A DNA stretch of 64,000 nucleotides from Siphlonurus alternatus (lineage: Eukaryota; Arthropoda; Insecta; Ephemeroptera; Siphlonuridae): assembly GCA_949825025.1 (NCBI GenBank), contig OX463782.1, positions 2,119,501 to 2,183,500 on the forward strand. The letters run 5' to 3'. Under the pieces are notes generated by a model, which did no database searches, was not told the origin of the DNA, and saw only the letters and a list, made by a program, of their open reading frames with translations. How positions within the stretch are numbered: position 1 is the first letter of the stretch; every line of letters begins with the position of its first letter. Below are positions 1 to 12,058 of the stretch, piece by piece. A program made the translations under genes and the position numbers.

Positions 1-590
1 CTTAATATTAATTGATTAAATATGCTTGAATAAATTGTTTTAGCTTGAAATTTAATTACTATGTATTTTATGAACCGGCCGCTAAGATTATGTTAATAAT
101 TTTGGCTGGACATTAATGTATAAACTATTTATGAAGTAAAAAAAAAAAAAAAAATTGACAACCTTTCTTGCAGTTGCAAAACACAAAACCTGGCTTTGAA
201 TTTGCTAATGCTGCTGCTGATCTGAGACACTCTTTTCTTTGTCATGTGTGGTACGTCGTCTGAACTTAGAAATTGTTCATCTGCAACCTGAAATTCATTG
301 CTAGAGTATAATTGTAATCATACCCTTTAATTATAAAAAAATGATAATAATAAAAAAATTAAAAGTGTCTCTCATTGTCAGTGTGAAAAAATCGTATTTT
401 TTCAATATGACTTGAATAATACATAAAGAAATGTTTTAATAAAACAAATACTATACACGCTACTGATGTTAAATTTGTATTTTTATCAATAAATTAAAAA
501 AGTGATACAATTAAAATTTTATTAAATTTACATTATTTTATTATTTATTGCTATAATACGGCACAATTTCCAATTATTATTTTTATTTTG
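1..590. other. AT-rich interval, no feature recognised
   Basis: Low-complexity AT-rich sequence with short A runs. I see no open frame, repeat family member or RNA gene that I can support. Confidence 0.5.
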
Positions 591-594
591 CTTT

Positions 595-905
595 GAGCAC
601 TTCTAGCAATGATCAAAACTGTGAGCAAAGCCCGAAATAAAAATTATTGTCGGGGTTGCTTTTTTCGAGTTGGGCACTTTTAGAAACGAGCAAATTTAAA
701 TGAGCAAACCCCGAAATAAAACTTCTCGTCGGGGTTCGCTTTTACCGATTTGAGCACTTCTAGAAATGATCAAATTTAAATGAGCAAAGCCCGATATAAA
801 ACTCCTCGTCGGGGATTGCTTTTTTCGATTTGAGCACTTCTAGAAATGTTCAAATTTAAATAAGCAAAGCCCGAAGTATTTGTTAATTTCGGGCTTTGCT
901 CAAAT
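595..905. repeat. Tandem repeat, about 79-bp unit, four copies
   Basis: Four diverged units start with GAGCAC or GGGCAC at 595, 672, 752 and 832, giving spacings of 77, 80 and 80 bp. Each unit contains AATGAGCAAAGCCCGA-like text followed by GTCGGGG and a T run. The last unit is followed by an inverted copy of the GAGCAAAGCCCG segment (about 888-905), so the array ends in a hairpin. Confidence 0.8.
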
Positions 906-1280
906 CGCTAGTGGCACATCTAGGTTTAAAAACCTAAAATCGTTTAATCAACTTCAAAATCTTGCTGCAAAACGCTGTGACAATTGCCGCACAATCAAAG
1001 TAAGCATAGCATATACAAAAATCGTTTGTTTGCGGCACAATTTTGAGTATGTTTTGGTATAATTAAATTAAAGACGCAATTTGAGATCTTGATACGGTAC
1101 TAACTATAAATATACTTTGAATTTTATATGTGATATATATTTGTTGTGAAAAATGGCATTACTATAACTTCCTTCTATAATACGACGCGCGTGACGTCAG
1201 ACAAACGACATAAAAACAGACTTTATAAATAAAGTCGACTTCCCCTCCCGTGTTGGTCGCCCGCCCCTCTCCACTTACAA

Positions 1281-1428
1281 GGGGGTATTTCGTCCGGGGG
1301 TATTTCGTCCGGGAGTATTTCGTCCGGGGATATTTCGTCCGGGAGTATTTCGTCCGGGGGTATTTCGTCCGGTCCGGGCGGGGATATTTGGTCCGGGGGT
1401 ATTTGGTCCGGGGGTATTTGGTCCGGGA
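1281..1428. repeat. 15-bp minisatellite (GGGGTATTTCGTCCG)
   Basis: About nine tandem 15-bp units. The first six carry TATTTCGTCCG. After a short GC-rich interruption (GTCCGGGCG) the last three carry TATTTGGTCCG. Because 15 is a multiple of three, all frames stay open, which explains pentapeptide-repeat open frames (YFVRG on plus, TKYPR on minus). These are by-products and not evidence of a gene. Confidence 0.9.
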
Positions 1429-1591
1429 TTCCAATGCCACACCTGAAATCAACACTCAATCTAATGCAGTGACCAGCAAAATGCATTGCAATATAAATAT
1501 TTATATTGCATACATATACAGTAATGTGGTTTAAATATATTTCGACATGTGTTTGATTTAAATAAAATGTTTTTTTTTTTTTTTTTTGAAA

Positions 1592-2149
1592 CCCTTTAGT
1601 TAAAAAATTACGTCTTCAACTCATTCTTTACACGTCTAAATCTAATCTTTTTACCTCTAAAACACATCTTATTTCCTCCTTGCTCAAAGTAAGGATGATA
1701 TAGAGACAATTGGGGGGCATTCACAAAGCACTTTAACCCCCAATTTATAGCCTCAATTTTTATCCCTGGTGCTATCAAACATGGTGCTAAACTATATAAG
1801 AGGTTAACATCATGGTTAGTCCCTGTGGTTTAGCACCATGTTTAGCACCAGGAATAAAAATTGTGGCTAAAGTGGGGGTTAAATAATCCTTTTTGTGAAT
1901 GCTCCTTTAAGCTTCTAATTTAGCACCATGTTTAGCACCAGGAATAAAAATTGAGGCTAAATTGGGGGTTTAAGTGCTTTGTGAATGGTCCTTGTAATAT
2001 TTCTAATATTTTATGCTCAATAAGAGGAAAAAAGACGTAATGTCATATTCTTATCTATTTTTTCCTCTAAAATGGTGCAAAGTAAGAGGAAATTAGACGA
2101 GGAGAGAGCTTAATAGTGAATAAAATATGAAATTTATTTCAACTCTGGC
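1592..2149 (+). mobile_element. M1 MITE (CCCTAGTTGAAA family), interrupted copy
   Basis: Copy of the commonest repeat in the window. The family is about 260-277 bp, starts with CCCTAGTTGAAAAATTACG, ends TTTATTTCAACTAGGG (terminal inverted repeats) and has no coding capacity. This copy is split by a palindromic insertion at 1711-1994, placed between GAGACAAT and ATATTTCTAA of the element. Confidence 0.85.
1711..1994. mobile_element. M3 foldback MITE nested in M1
   Basis: Palindromic element with ends reading GCATTCACAAAGCACTTTAA and its complement. The inner arms carry ATCCCTGGTGCTA and TTTAGCACCATG. The right arm appears about one and a half times, so this copy has an internal duplication. 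A sister copy lies at 11879-12058 at the same site in another M1 copy. Confidence 0.85.
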
Positions 2150-2460
2150 TGCCCACTACAATCTCGTGTGCAATAATGAGCTATCTGCTATATTAATGAG
2201 TGCAATTTTGAGTTGCAAATAATAAGACTGAAGCCTGTATAACATGATACAAATTTGCATGCAATTTTTCTTAACGAGAAAATTTCATCTTCATACAAAT
2301 AAATTTATTTTTTTTGTAAGGAAAAATTGTAAGTAATAAGTAGAAAATTGTATCGTGTAATACAGACTTTATAATTGCACTCACCTGATATAGCAAACAG
2401 TTCATTATTATACACACATTGTGATAGGCATGCAGATAGCTCATTATACCTTATGAGGAA
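2150..2460. mobile_element. M2 foldback element (GAGCTATCTGC family), interrupted
   Basis: Arms contain AATAATGAGCTATCTGC on the left and GCAGATAGCTCATTAT on the right. The middle is occupied by another foldback (M4). Better preserved copies are at 9548-9730, 35219-35432 and 61028-61195. Confidence 0.75.
2234..2372. mobile_element. M4 foldback element nested in M2
   Basis: Inverted-repeat element of about 140 bp. The family ends are GCCTGTATTACACGATACAA and its complement, and the inner arms contain AAGAAAATTTCAACTCCAT. Other copies: 7338-7440 (partial), 20861-21018, 21110-21226 and 35684-35826. Confidence 0.75.
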
Positions 2461-2499
2461 TATATAAATATAGTGTGTTGGCTTTGGGAGCATAGACCT

Positions 2500-2951
2500 G
2501 GTGCTTTTTACATCCCTCCAGTGCAAAAGTATGCAGCTTTATCACAAAAGGGTGCATTCTATATTTGAGAAATTTGAAATCTTATTTATTGGCCTGTTCG
2601 TAAAATCTGGTCAGGGTGCTTTTTTAGTGCTTGATCAACCTTATATGTCCAATTGCATGAGAAAATCAAGTGCAGATAACGTAAAATACACAGGTCATAA
2701 TTTACGAATAACGCAATTTATTTTATTTTTATTTTGGAACTTCTTTTTGATTGTACATGACAAATATTATATGTTCACGTCAAAGTTGGACAATCACAAA
2801 ACATAAACACATTTATATAAGTTACTACATACAATCAAACATAATACTGACAATAAAAAATATAACAAATAGAAATGCAACTAAAAAGTCACCGATAATA
2901 CTGATAAAATTGTTGTTTAGATAAAAAATGGAATATAATTATTCAATAATG

Positions 2952-2987
<36 letters not shown>

Positions 2988-4010
2988 TATATTTATAATT
3001 TATTTATTTTACAATTCTAATAATACTTTTTCGGGCATTTTTTATTACTCTGCAAAATGCTTTAATAGAGTAATATTCTCTTTTGATCAATACATTTTTT
3101 AATTCTTATTTTGTGGGAAAAAGTTTACTATTTTTTATTTCTTTCAAACATATTGGTAAAAATTAATAAAATTTAGCCGTTTGATTTATCACATATTTCA
3201 GGAGATAGATAGATGAAAGTTTCATTATTTAAGACTTAAAAGTGAATTATTTCATAGCCTTAACAAAATAACATTGGAGAAGTCGTTAAAAATGATATCA
3301 TGTTGTTAAAATAAAATTTCGACTCATGATATACATCTGAGTGTGATATTAAAACATTTAAAATAATGATAACATATTATATTGTGCTATGTTATGTATT
3401 GTATAGTGAAGCACATTAAATAAAATGCTAATTTTGATGTATGGTGTCAGAAATTTCTAAGTTATAAAAAAATGTCCATATTATACAGCCTTAATTATAT
3501 GTAAGCTAAAACACCACACTTGCCTGATTTTCTATCATTGAAGATAAATAATAACAATATACATAGATGCATATTTGCAGTTTTTTATGAAGGTATACGA
3601 AATGCAGCCATCCATCCCAATAAAAATACAAGTCATTATTTTTTTATAACAATATAATAATAATATACATTTTTAAACGTCAAGGTTATCACCTATATTA
3701 TAGTGTCCGTGGAAAGATGACAGCGTCAAAATGTCTTAAGTACACTCGTGCACACATAAAGTCCCTTTTGCAGCCTTCTAAACGACTATGTTATGCATAC
3801 ACTAAGTTACTAACTTTGTAATTGTATAAATTATCATTTAAAATACCCACAAGACTTCAAATGATTTACGACGCTGAAAACGAAAACTTTGAGTAAAGTT
3901 TTAGCTTACACCTCGGGACATCACGAACGCTACCTCTGCCTGATGATGGAATTGACAATTTTGTATCGCATAATTGGATAGAGAACTTCAAGTTATGTCA
4001 ATATTTTTTC
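2500..4010. other. AT-rich interval with (TA)n and an M7 fragment
   Basis: Holds a short (TA)n run at about 2957-2983 and a weak half of the M7 foldback at about 3740-3800 (GTACACTCGT, TTTTGCAGCCTT). No gene is supported. Confidence 0.45.
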
Positions 4011-4011
4011 A

Positions 4012-4137
4012 ACCCTTAAAATCAAGCCGAAAGACGCTGTGACGTCATAGTCATGCAACACCTTTCCCTATGCTTAAGTGTTAAATATTTGCATGACCAT
4101 GACGTCACACCGTGTTGCAACACGATTTTGAGGGTAT
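4012..4137. mobile_element. M5 foldback element with two TGACGTCA sites
   Basis: Palindromic element starting ACCCTTAAAATC and ending GATTTTGAGGGT. It carries TGACGTCA at 4040 and 4100, one in each arm. Related copies are at 7133 and 62505, with half copies at 27797, 32345 and around 37440/40868. Confidence 0.75.
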
Positions 4138-4663
4138 TCGAGAGTACATAAAGGCCCAAGAGATGGCGTTGATCCCTGAAATTTTGGCTGATTCTGCCGA
4201 TGATAGCATTGAGAGAATCACAAAAACAACAAAATTTATATGAACTACATCATTTACGAAGTTGAAATATTTTTTTATATTTGTCCGAAAGCATTTGACA
4301 ACTATATAATTATGATATTGTCATTTCTGTAAGATTATGCTGTGGCTGCTGACAGAGCATTTACATGATTTTACAATGTTATACATTACAGCCAATCTAT
4401 CCTCGCCAGACGCACGTAGTTCCAGCTGTTACCACCAGGTTTGCTACTAACTTTATGACGCCAATATAAAGGGTTAAAAAAATATGAAAAAATATAATAT
4501 AACTTGCGATTCTCTGACGAATTATGGAATAAAAAAAAATCATGAAGTTTGGTTCATTGCAGCTACAAAAAGAGACAGAGAAAAAATTGTAACTTTATGA
4601 ACAGCATGCATCTCCAATGTATATAATTTTATCATCTTATATTATGAACCAACGTTCCTTTAT

Positions 4664-4862
4664 ACAGGTTAAGACACGCACGCATTTCGTAAGTCAATTT
4701 TGGTAAATTTTCAGGCCCCATTGCACCGCGAAATTTCAAAAATAGCATTGCATGATGGGCGCATTCAAAATTTCGCGGCACGATGTGGCCAAAAATACTT
4801 GAACGTGATTGGCTAAGCCCTTTAACATTGGTCCAATCGGTGACTTAACCTGTATAAAGCCA
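4664..4862. repeat. Foldback element, about 200 bp
   Basis: The ends TTTATACAGGTTAAGACA and TGACTTAACCTGTATAAA are inverted. Inner arms carry TGCACCGCGAAATTT and its complement. No second copy was seen here. Confidence 0.7.
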
Positions 4863-5370
4863 ACCTTGTTATGAACTAGACGCGACAGCGCCAAAAGAGC
4901 AGAGTTATTAACGTTTATTTTGTCTTGTGGTATTAAAATTTATAAGTGAGAAAATTTATATTCTTAATTTCTAAAGCGTTAAGAACTTAAGAACTATATA
5001 ATTTCTGTAAGTTTATGTTACTGTACTTATGTCTTTTTATGACTTCAAATTATAAAATAATATCACATTTAAGAAATAATACATTTTCTCTTAAACTATA
5101 ACTTTCATTCTGCTCTGTTGAATATTAAAACTGTTGTAATCATATTCATGCCATTACCTCCCAACAATGACTGTTATACATTTACATGCCTTGTCACCGC
5201 ACATACTTTAACAACTGATTTAATGTTTAAGTTATCATACTTAAATGTTACTTTCGTTGAGACATGGCTCATGTGTTCAATGTACTCCCATGGGCAAAAA
5301 TATCTGGACCATTTCTTTGTAGTTCGAGCCTTTAGACAATATTAATAATAATATAATAATAATATAAACA

Positions 5371-5630
5371 CTAGTTGAAAAATTACTTCTTCAACTCGTC
5401 CTTTATACGTCTAAACCTAATCTTTTTACCTCTAAAACACATCTTATTTCCTCTTCGCTCAAAGTGAGGGTGAAATGAAAACAATATTTTTAATATTATA
5501 TAATCAATAAGAGGAAAGTAATTCCGTCTTTTTCCCTCTTCTTTTTCTCTAAAATGGTGCAAAATAAGAGAAAATTAGACGAGAGGAGAGCTTAATAGCG
5601 AATAAAAGATGAAATTTATTTCAACTCGGG
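5371..5630 (+). mobile_element. M1 MITE copy, near full length
   Basis: Starts CTAGTTGAAAAATTAC and ends TTTATTTCAACTCGGG, so both terminal inverted repeats are present with small changes. Uninterrupted 260-bp copy. Confidence 0.85.
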
Positions 5631-5639
5631 AATGTTTAT

Positions 5640-6360
5640 TGAGTATAAGAACATAATACAGTGATACAATTTTTATAACTGAATGCTCAAAAGGTGACTC
5701 AAAAAGGGGATCCCATTCACTAACAGTAAGATCACAATCAGATAAGGTTGAATTTAATATTTCTAATTGCCGGAAGTATGAATAGCCCACCTATTCCATT
5801 TGTAATGTAACTTTAAAATTTTCAGTAAAATTACTACCCTATATGAATTACAAAGTTAAAATCCGAATTAGGAAAAGTAAGAAACTTTCAGCTGATTCCG
5901 GAGAGAATGTCATAAATTTGACTAATTTGTGCCAACGTGATATTTAAAATAAAATGCTAAATATGCATGCAGCAAAGACATCCCCCCTTTTGCATGCAGG
6001 TATTAAGTTATATTTAACAACCATCCCTAGAAAGAAGGCTGAAAAATGACACTGGGGTTATAGATACTTTTGACCGGGGGTGTATATTATAAATCTTAAG
6101 AGTACATCTAACATACCTTTTAATTTATGACATCTACCTTTATAGGTCATTAGATAATGTGAAAACTTTTTAGCTTTTTTATCACTCTTTTGAAGAATTC
6201 TAGTTACGTATCATGATTATTACCATAAAGTATAAGGAGAGCCCGATTAGTATGCTTCCACTTGCAATGTAGAGCATCATACAGTAATAAATATTATTAT
6301 GATCTTGTGATTTGTAGAGTGTTTGATAGAATTTTGTAAGTTTGTATGTAAATATTAACC
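5640..6360. other. AT-rich interval, nothing supported
   Basis: No repeat family, long frame or RNA-like fold that I can defend. Confidence 0.4.
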
Positions 6361-6363
6361 GTA

Positions 6364-6478
6364 TTGGGTGCTATTCACGAAGCAGTTAGCCAGGTTCCTA
6401 GCCACGTTTTCCTGTTTTACGTGTTACACCATCTAGTTAAACGTGGTTAAAAACCTGGCTAATTGCTTCGTGAATCAT
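6364..6478. mobile_element. Foldback element with ATTCACGAAG ends
   Basis: The left end ATTCACGAAGCAGTTAGCCA and right end TGGCTAATTGCTTCGTGAAT are inverted repeats around a short loop. The ends resemble those of the insertion at 11735-11878 and a weaker one at 60000-60135, so these may be one superfamily. Confidence 0.75.
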
Positions 6479-7132
6479 CTGACGTGGTCAAACGCACTCA
6501 TCCATATATTTCAAGAATTACTTATTCAATTATAATTTATTAAATATACACTTAAATAATAAGAATAAAATTAATAAATTAATCAAACTTATGAATATAT
6601 TCTTATTTGGTGGTAGAAGCTGCTTTGAGGAAGTGTTAAAATAAATTAAAATTAAATTAAGGACCATCATGAGGAAAAGTCGATCACACCCGACACATAT
6701 TTGGAGCTACAGCTATGAAAAGTATAGCTTCTTATGCCTGAGAGTATAGTAATTTATAACTAACCATTATAGTGGACACGTTATTATATGTAATTAAATT
6801 TGTTTTGTATCCACTTTAATTAATTTTTACGTAACGAGAAATAATTCAAGATACAATTATTTTAGTTTATTATTGTTATTAAACATTCAGAAATCAGATC
6901 GAACCATCGAACAATCCAAAATATATAGGATTTTTTTGCTTTCTTATTCATATTTTAGATTACTAAATCACACATAAATCACATACTATAATAATGCAAA
7001 TCCCTCGGCAAAGTTTCAAAACTTAATTACAAATTGAATAGCGACAAAAAGGACAACCTAATGAATTTTTTGTTTGCTTATATATATATATTGGTTAAAG
7101 AGCAATTCTATATTTTTTTAACCATATATTGC

Positions 7133-7262
7133 ACCCTTAAAATCGTGCTGCAAAACGCTTTGACGTCATAGTGATTCAAATATTTAACAAGTTTTTATAG
7201 CTTAGAGAAACACGATGCATGACTATGACGTCACGGTGTATTTCCCCTTGATTTTAAGGGTG
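7133..7262. mobile_element. M5 foldback copy with two TGACGTCA sites
   Basis: Starts ACCCTTAAAATCG and ends GATTTTAAGGGT. TGACGTCA occurs at 7161 and at about 7226. The downstream flank (AAATCTGAAAAA, then ATAACTCAAG and TCCAAATATA) is shared with the copies at 32345 and 37440/40868, so the full element is longer than the palindrome. Confidence 0.75.
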
Positions 7263-7337
7263 ATATGAGGTTAAATAAATCTGAAAAAAAAATGACAATA
7301 CATAAGTTACATAACTCAAGTTTCTCTATCCAAATAT

Positions 7338-7440
7338 AGCCTGTATTGCAAAAGATACAATTTTGCATACAATTTTCCATTATCAGAAAATTTCATCTCA
7401 AAATATAATCAAATGGAGTTAAATTTTTTTTTTAAGCAAT
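7338..7440. mobile_element. M4 foldback, partial copy
   Basis: Left arm text GCCTGTATTGCAAAAGATAC and TTTTGCATACAATTTTCC match the M4 family. The right arm is missing or decayed. Confidence 0.55.
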
Positions 7441-7655
7441 GAAAAAATAATTCATGAAAAATTCGTTCTTGCCTATTTACGTAGCACATGGCCACATGCA
7501 GGAATAAGCAGGAATATTTGGCCTGTGTTCTTAACTTTGTACTGTGAATTAGTTTTTGAATTTGTATTTCATATTTCTGTATCACACAGTATTCTCAATG
7601 GTACAAAAAAGCCTTCTGACTAGTTCCAAAAACTGATTTACAAATAAAAAAAGTG

Positions 7656-7715
7656 TCAAACTTCACACTTCCGGCTACTTCCGGAAAGAATATCCAATTG
7701 ATTTGACTGTATATC
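7656..7715. mobile_element. Fragment of M9 foldback (CCGGAAGT arms)
   Basis: Text CACTTCCGG ... TTCCGGAAAGAATAT ... TTTGACTGTA matches one arm of the full palindrome at 22729-22921. Another arm fragment is at about 8588-8625 (CCGGAAGTAGTCAAGTTTGA). Confidence 0.5.
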
Positions 7716-7728
7716 CCCCTGTTGGCAG

Positions 7729-7875
7729 TCAGCTAGAATCCGGCGAGAACGTGAGTGGAGCGCGCAAGTCGTCCGTACTTCTCGGAAACATGATTGTGTC
7801 CAGTCAGTGGGACATTTGACGTGATGTGCCCATTGTGACATCCGCGATTAACCTTCTTCATCCTTTGTGTGTCAT
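7729..7875. CDS. Exon-like GC-rich patch, strand unresolved
   Basis: On plus, a good acceptor (CCCCCTGTTGGCAG) precedes an open frame running to a TGA at 7817. It includes ENVSGARKSSVLLGNMIVSS and an internal donor GTGAGT at 7751. Codon-position GC in this frame rises from position 2 to 1 to 3, as in real exons. On minus, an acceptor (CTTGTTACAG) at 7876 precedes an open frame to a TAG at 7733. I slightly favour plus. I recognise no family, and this could be chance. Confidence 0.2.
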
Positions 7876-7879
7876 CTGT

Positions 7880-9330
7880 AACAAGTTAAAGTACAGTGAT
7901 TAGCAGATAAAATGAAACAACAATGAACCCTTGTTGTCATAGTACAATAGCTTGTAACAGTGATCTAAGAATGTTCCCACTCGCCCACTTACAGTGCAAA
8001 AATGCATTGAAAGCTGTGATAAGATAGAAAAAGGGATATGAACTTTGTAATATGATTATGCAATTGATTGCAATTGCAATATTTGCAATTACAAAATTGT
8101 ATGTGAAAATATTTTTGTTTTAACTTTCGATATTTTTAAAAGCATGCGATTGCTTTAGTGCACTTCAAATAATGAGCGTTAATATGAATAAAGAACCTTT
8201 TTAGTAAATGAAAATTGGTTCAATCACTAATTGTGCATCATAAAATGCAGTAAAGTGATGTAACATGAATCGATTTACAGTTTACAGATTGATTCTTTGA
8301 TAATACTTCAAGATAAGTGTAACATAAATATTGCAAAAAGGCACCGCAGTAATAAATTCTTGACTTCGTTTCAGCACTTTACTATCTGCAATATAAGAAT
8401 ATAATTTTTTTAAATCTTTTTGCACTTAGATGCAATTTTTCATGCACTTTATATTGCATGCAGATTCAATATTTTACAAGTGCATGAATGTAACATACTT
8501 TTATTGTCACATGGGGTAAAAAGTATACGGCTTTAAAGTAGTATTTACAATTCATATTTTACACCCATGTACAGTTTAAACAGTTTAAATTATACACCGG
8601 AAGTAGTCAAGTTTGACCGGAAATAACCATATTTGGTATTGAAATTACTACGAAATTTTTTTAAATTAGAATTTGCAAACATTTTGCAAAACTTAAGAGT
8701 TTTAAAGTCAAGAATTCTTCAACATCCGGATAAGAATTTTATAATTGTCAAACTGTATCTATTTACAAAGCATCTCTGCATAGTAGAAAGCATTGAATAC
8801 AGATTATACTATCTCTCAGAGAGCTGTTTACTTGGAGGTAATAACTTCTTATTTTGATACGATCCCACGTTACTACAGTATGTGCAACTTTTCTGTCACA
8901 TTTTATTCTTACGACTTTATTTGAATATAAAATTGCATTCACAAGAGAACTAACGTAGTAAGGTATAACTTTATGTGAAGTTTTTTGCAAGTCAATATTA
9001 TAGGAATAGGAACTTTGTTGACGCATGCAGTCAATTTGATTCGTGAGTTCGATTTCAGGCATCGCTACACTTTTTCACATATGACGGTTGCTAAAAGAAT
9101 ACCTCAATCGATATATAGAGTTGGAAAATGCAAGAAATTTTTGTACTAAAGAGTATATTTAGCTGTATAAGGTAATTATTTATTATTTTGATTGCTGTGA
9201 CTTTTTGTTGCTGTTGTTATTTTTTTGTGTCTTTTTTTTTTTAATCTTGACGTGATCCAAGTTTGTCACTGTACAACCAAAATGATTGAATAAAAATTTT
9301 GAATTTGATGAGGTGATTGATGGCATCCTC
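7880..9330. other. AT-rich interval, no gene supported
   Basis: Apart from the small M9 arm fragment at about 8588-8625, I see only AT-rich text and short frames without splice or composition support. Confidence 0.4.
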
Positions 9331-9337
9331 CATTAAA

Positions 9338-9385
9338 TACCGACCGCCCTGACTGAGGTTTCCATGGTTCCCTCAATAAAATATA
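9338..9385 (+). mobile_element. SINE central-domain fragment
   Basis: Contains ACCGACCGCCCTGACTGAGG followed by TTTCCATGGTTCCCTCA. This is the segment shared by the 5S-headed SINEs and by the tRNA-like SINE at 53.5 kb. No head is preserved. Confidence 0.5.
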
Positions 9386-9547
9386 GGAAATTGAATGCTG
9401 GGATAGATTTCTGGATCATTGTCATGCCCAAGGAAAGGTCCCACAAAATCGAGCCAAGGCAGAGACGAGAGGTTAAATTTAGTTACTTGTGATCAGTACC
9501 CTAAAACTGCTGGATTAAGCTGTGGGAAATATAAAATATAATTCATT

Positions 9548-9730
9548 CCTCGTCCGGAATAATAAGCTATCTGCTTACCATGATTTCGTTGCAATAATGA
9601 GCTGTCTGCTATATATGAGTTGTAAACAGATATAAAATAAAGCTCTTTGTTGCGCTCCCCTGAAGTAGCAGACAGCTCATTATTGCAACGAAATCATGGT
9701 AAGCAGATAGCTCATTATTCCGGACGAGGG
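9548..9730. mobile_element. M2 foldback element, best-preserved copy
   Basis: Arms of about 63 bp, nearly perfect inverted repeats: left CCTCGTCCGGAATAATAAGC, right ending TTATTCCGGACGAGG. A short loop of about 55 bp separates them. Long enough to form a stable hairpin RNA if transcribed. Confidence 0.85.
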
Positions 9731-10195
9731 ATGATATATTATACATGAAAGAATAGAAATCCATAAGGGATTACGTGGTTTTCGTATAGTTAAAATTCCC
9801 TTTTAAGGGACCCATTATGTAATAATTACGTATGAAAGGAATAAAATTATAAATAAAAAAGGTAATTATTTGTAGAGTCTCTCCTTATATGAAGATGATC
9901 TATTAATTATTTGCATGCAGTTTTGAAGAAAAACAATGTTTCAATATTACAAAATAATGCTATATTATATAATGAATGACTAAAAATAAGAATAACACAA
10001 TTAATAGATAAATTTTTTTTTCATATGAAATAAATTATAATGCATGATCAAAACACTGATTTTTTTCTCATCGTTATAATTTATAATTAAAATGATAAAG
10101 TGATAAAAAGCTATATTCTTAAGAAAATAAATCAACATCGGCTAAATAAAAATTACATCATGTCATACTAAAGTATGATATGTACTAGTATTGTT

Positions 10196-10526
10196 AGTAT
10201 TTATTTATTTATTTCACCCAAAGTACAAATACAAAATATATTACAAAAATTAGGGTGCGGATTGCAACAAAGCACCGATGGCACTATTTCACTAAAAAGT
10301 GGTTACAATCCTTTATGTAACTACTGAAAAAAACAATCATTAGCTGTAAGTTTGTGTCAAAATAAATGTGTAATCATAAACTATTTTTACAAATATAGTG
10401 TTTCTTTAAAACACTAGGAAACTGTGTTTCAGAACATTTCTTGATAGGACCCGGAAGCCGATTCCGCTCATCCACGGATCTTATTACAAAGCCATTTTTG
10501 TAACGATCAATTCGTATTAGTATATT
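10196..10526 (-). mobile_element. LINE 3' end, ORF2 C-terminal remnant
   Basis: On minus an open frame reads IRSVDERNRLPGPIKKCSET and ends HYICKN then stop. It aligns residue by residue with the copy at 14722-15345 (IRTVSEWNKLP, then KNYYILKNS). The motif RTVxxWNxLP followed by SALK-like text is typical of the extreme C-terminus of non-LTR retrotransposon reverse transcriptase proteins. The 3' side (low coordinates) ends in a TTTATTTATTT run, the complement of an A-rich tail. The 5' part is lost or cut by the M1 copy at 10527. Confidence 0.65.
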
Positions 10527-10803
10527 CCCTAGTTGAAAAATTACGTCTTCAACTCATCCTTTACACGTCTAAACCTAATCCTTTTACTTCTAAAACACAT
10601 CTTATTCGCTCTTCGTTCAAAGTGAAGATGAAATGGAGTCAACATTTCTAACATTTTATATGTTCAAGAAGAGCTATATGGAAAAAAGACGTAATCTTGT
10701 ATTTTTCACCTCTTTTTTCCTCTAAAATGGTGCCAAGTGTGAGAAAATTAGACGAGAGGAGAGCTTAATAGCGAATAAAAGATTAAATTTATTTCAACTA
10801 GGG
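10527..10803 (+). mobile_element. M1 MITE, full length with perfect ends
   Basis: The best copy for defining the family. Starts CCCTAGTTGAAA and ends TTTCAACTAGGG, exact inverted repeats, 277 bp. It sits at the edge of the LINE remnant, and ATTAGTATATT/TTAGTATATT-like text occurs on both sides. I could not define a target-site duplication. Confidence 0.9.
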
Positions 10804-11136
10804 TTAGTTTAGTATATTTATACTTATTGTGTAACATTTTGCAAATGGAATTATGCATATTATAATATATATAGTTTTTATTAGTCTCCATAATTTGCAT
10901 GTCATTTGCAAACGAATGTTCTATTTACTTTTTAACGAGATTAATATTAATATAATATAGTGAAGTTTCAAGTGAGTGCAGCACATCATTAAAATAAAAA
11001 CTAAACCATTCATGGCATGCAGCATCGTTTCTGTGGTACATGATTGTATGCTTTTTTATACATACTTCAAACTTCAAACACAGATTACAGTTAGAGTCAT
11101 AGAAGCTATATTTATGTGTAGATACAATATGTTTTG

Positions 11137-11234
<98 letters not shown>

Positions 11235-11605
11235 ATATAACATTAGTATGTATGTACTGGTTACATAGAAATATATGTAAAAAATGACATAGTTGAGAGT
11301 ATCATGAAAAATAGACAAATAAAGCAGATTACAAAAAGTTAAAGTGCAACTGAAAGTTTAACTGGTTCAAAATACATCTCTAGTAATATTGTATGTTGGA
11401 ATATTTTGGGTTTTAATATTGCACAGAATCTGGTAAAAAAAATAGCTTCATGCACTTTTCAAAATATTCTCTCTCTCTGTCTCTTTTAAGCTATAATGAT
11501 TTTTTTTTAATATATCATATTAGTAACCCTCCCTCCTCACACGTAAATACTAGATACTGCACTAATGCCATGGTTTTTCAATATATGTACTTTTATTTTC
11601 ACCTC
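10804..11605. repeat. AT-rich interval with long (TA)n
   Basis: A (TA)n tract runs from about 11140 to 11228. The remainder is AT-rich without supported genes. Confidence 0.8.
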
Positions 11606-11734
11606 ATACCCTAGTACAGTAAAAAAATTAAGTCTTCAACTCATCCTTTACACGTCAAAACCTAATCTTTTTGCATCTAAAACACATCTTCCTTCTTCCT
11701 CGCTCAAAGTGAAAATGAAATGAAGACAATTTTG

Positions 11735-11878
11735 GGTGTTATTCACGAAGAGTTAAAGGAGCGTTTTAGGGAGAGATATTTTAAGAAGCATTTTTCTTAC
11801 CTGTTACGTGGTATAAAAAACGCTTTTAAAAAATATCTCTCCCTAAAACACTCCTTAACTCTTCGTGAATAGCAGCCA
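11735..11878. mobile_element. Foldback element with TTATTCACGAAG ends
   Basis: Left arm TTATTCACGAAGAGTTAAGG-like, then GGGAGAGATATTTT. The right arm is the complement, ending CTCTTCGTGAATAGC. Arms of about 55 bp surround a loop of about 30 bp. Inserted inside the M1 copy. Confidence 0.8.
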
Positions 11879-12058
11879 TGGGGAGCATTCACAAAGCACT
11901 TTAACCCCAACTTTAGCCCTAAGCTTTATCCCTGGTACTAAACATGGTACTAAACCAGGGGCTAACCATGTCTAGCTCCTAGTTTAGCACCATGTTTAGT
12001 ACCAGGGATAAAAATTGGGGCTAAAGTTGGGGTTAAAGTGCTTTGTGAATGTCCCCCC
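11879..12058. mobile_element. M3 foldback MITE, second copy
   Basis: Starts GGGAGCATTCACAAAGCAC and ends GTGCTTTGTGAATGTCCCC, a clean palindrome with inner TTTAGCACCATG. Same family and same M1 target position as the copy at 1711-1994. Confidence 0.85.

Noticed and set aside
1162..1534. Open frames with TKYPR or YFVRG pentapeptide repeats on both strands
   Set aside because: They are translations of the 15-bp minisatellite, which is open in every frame; nothing else supports coding.
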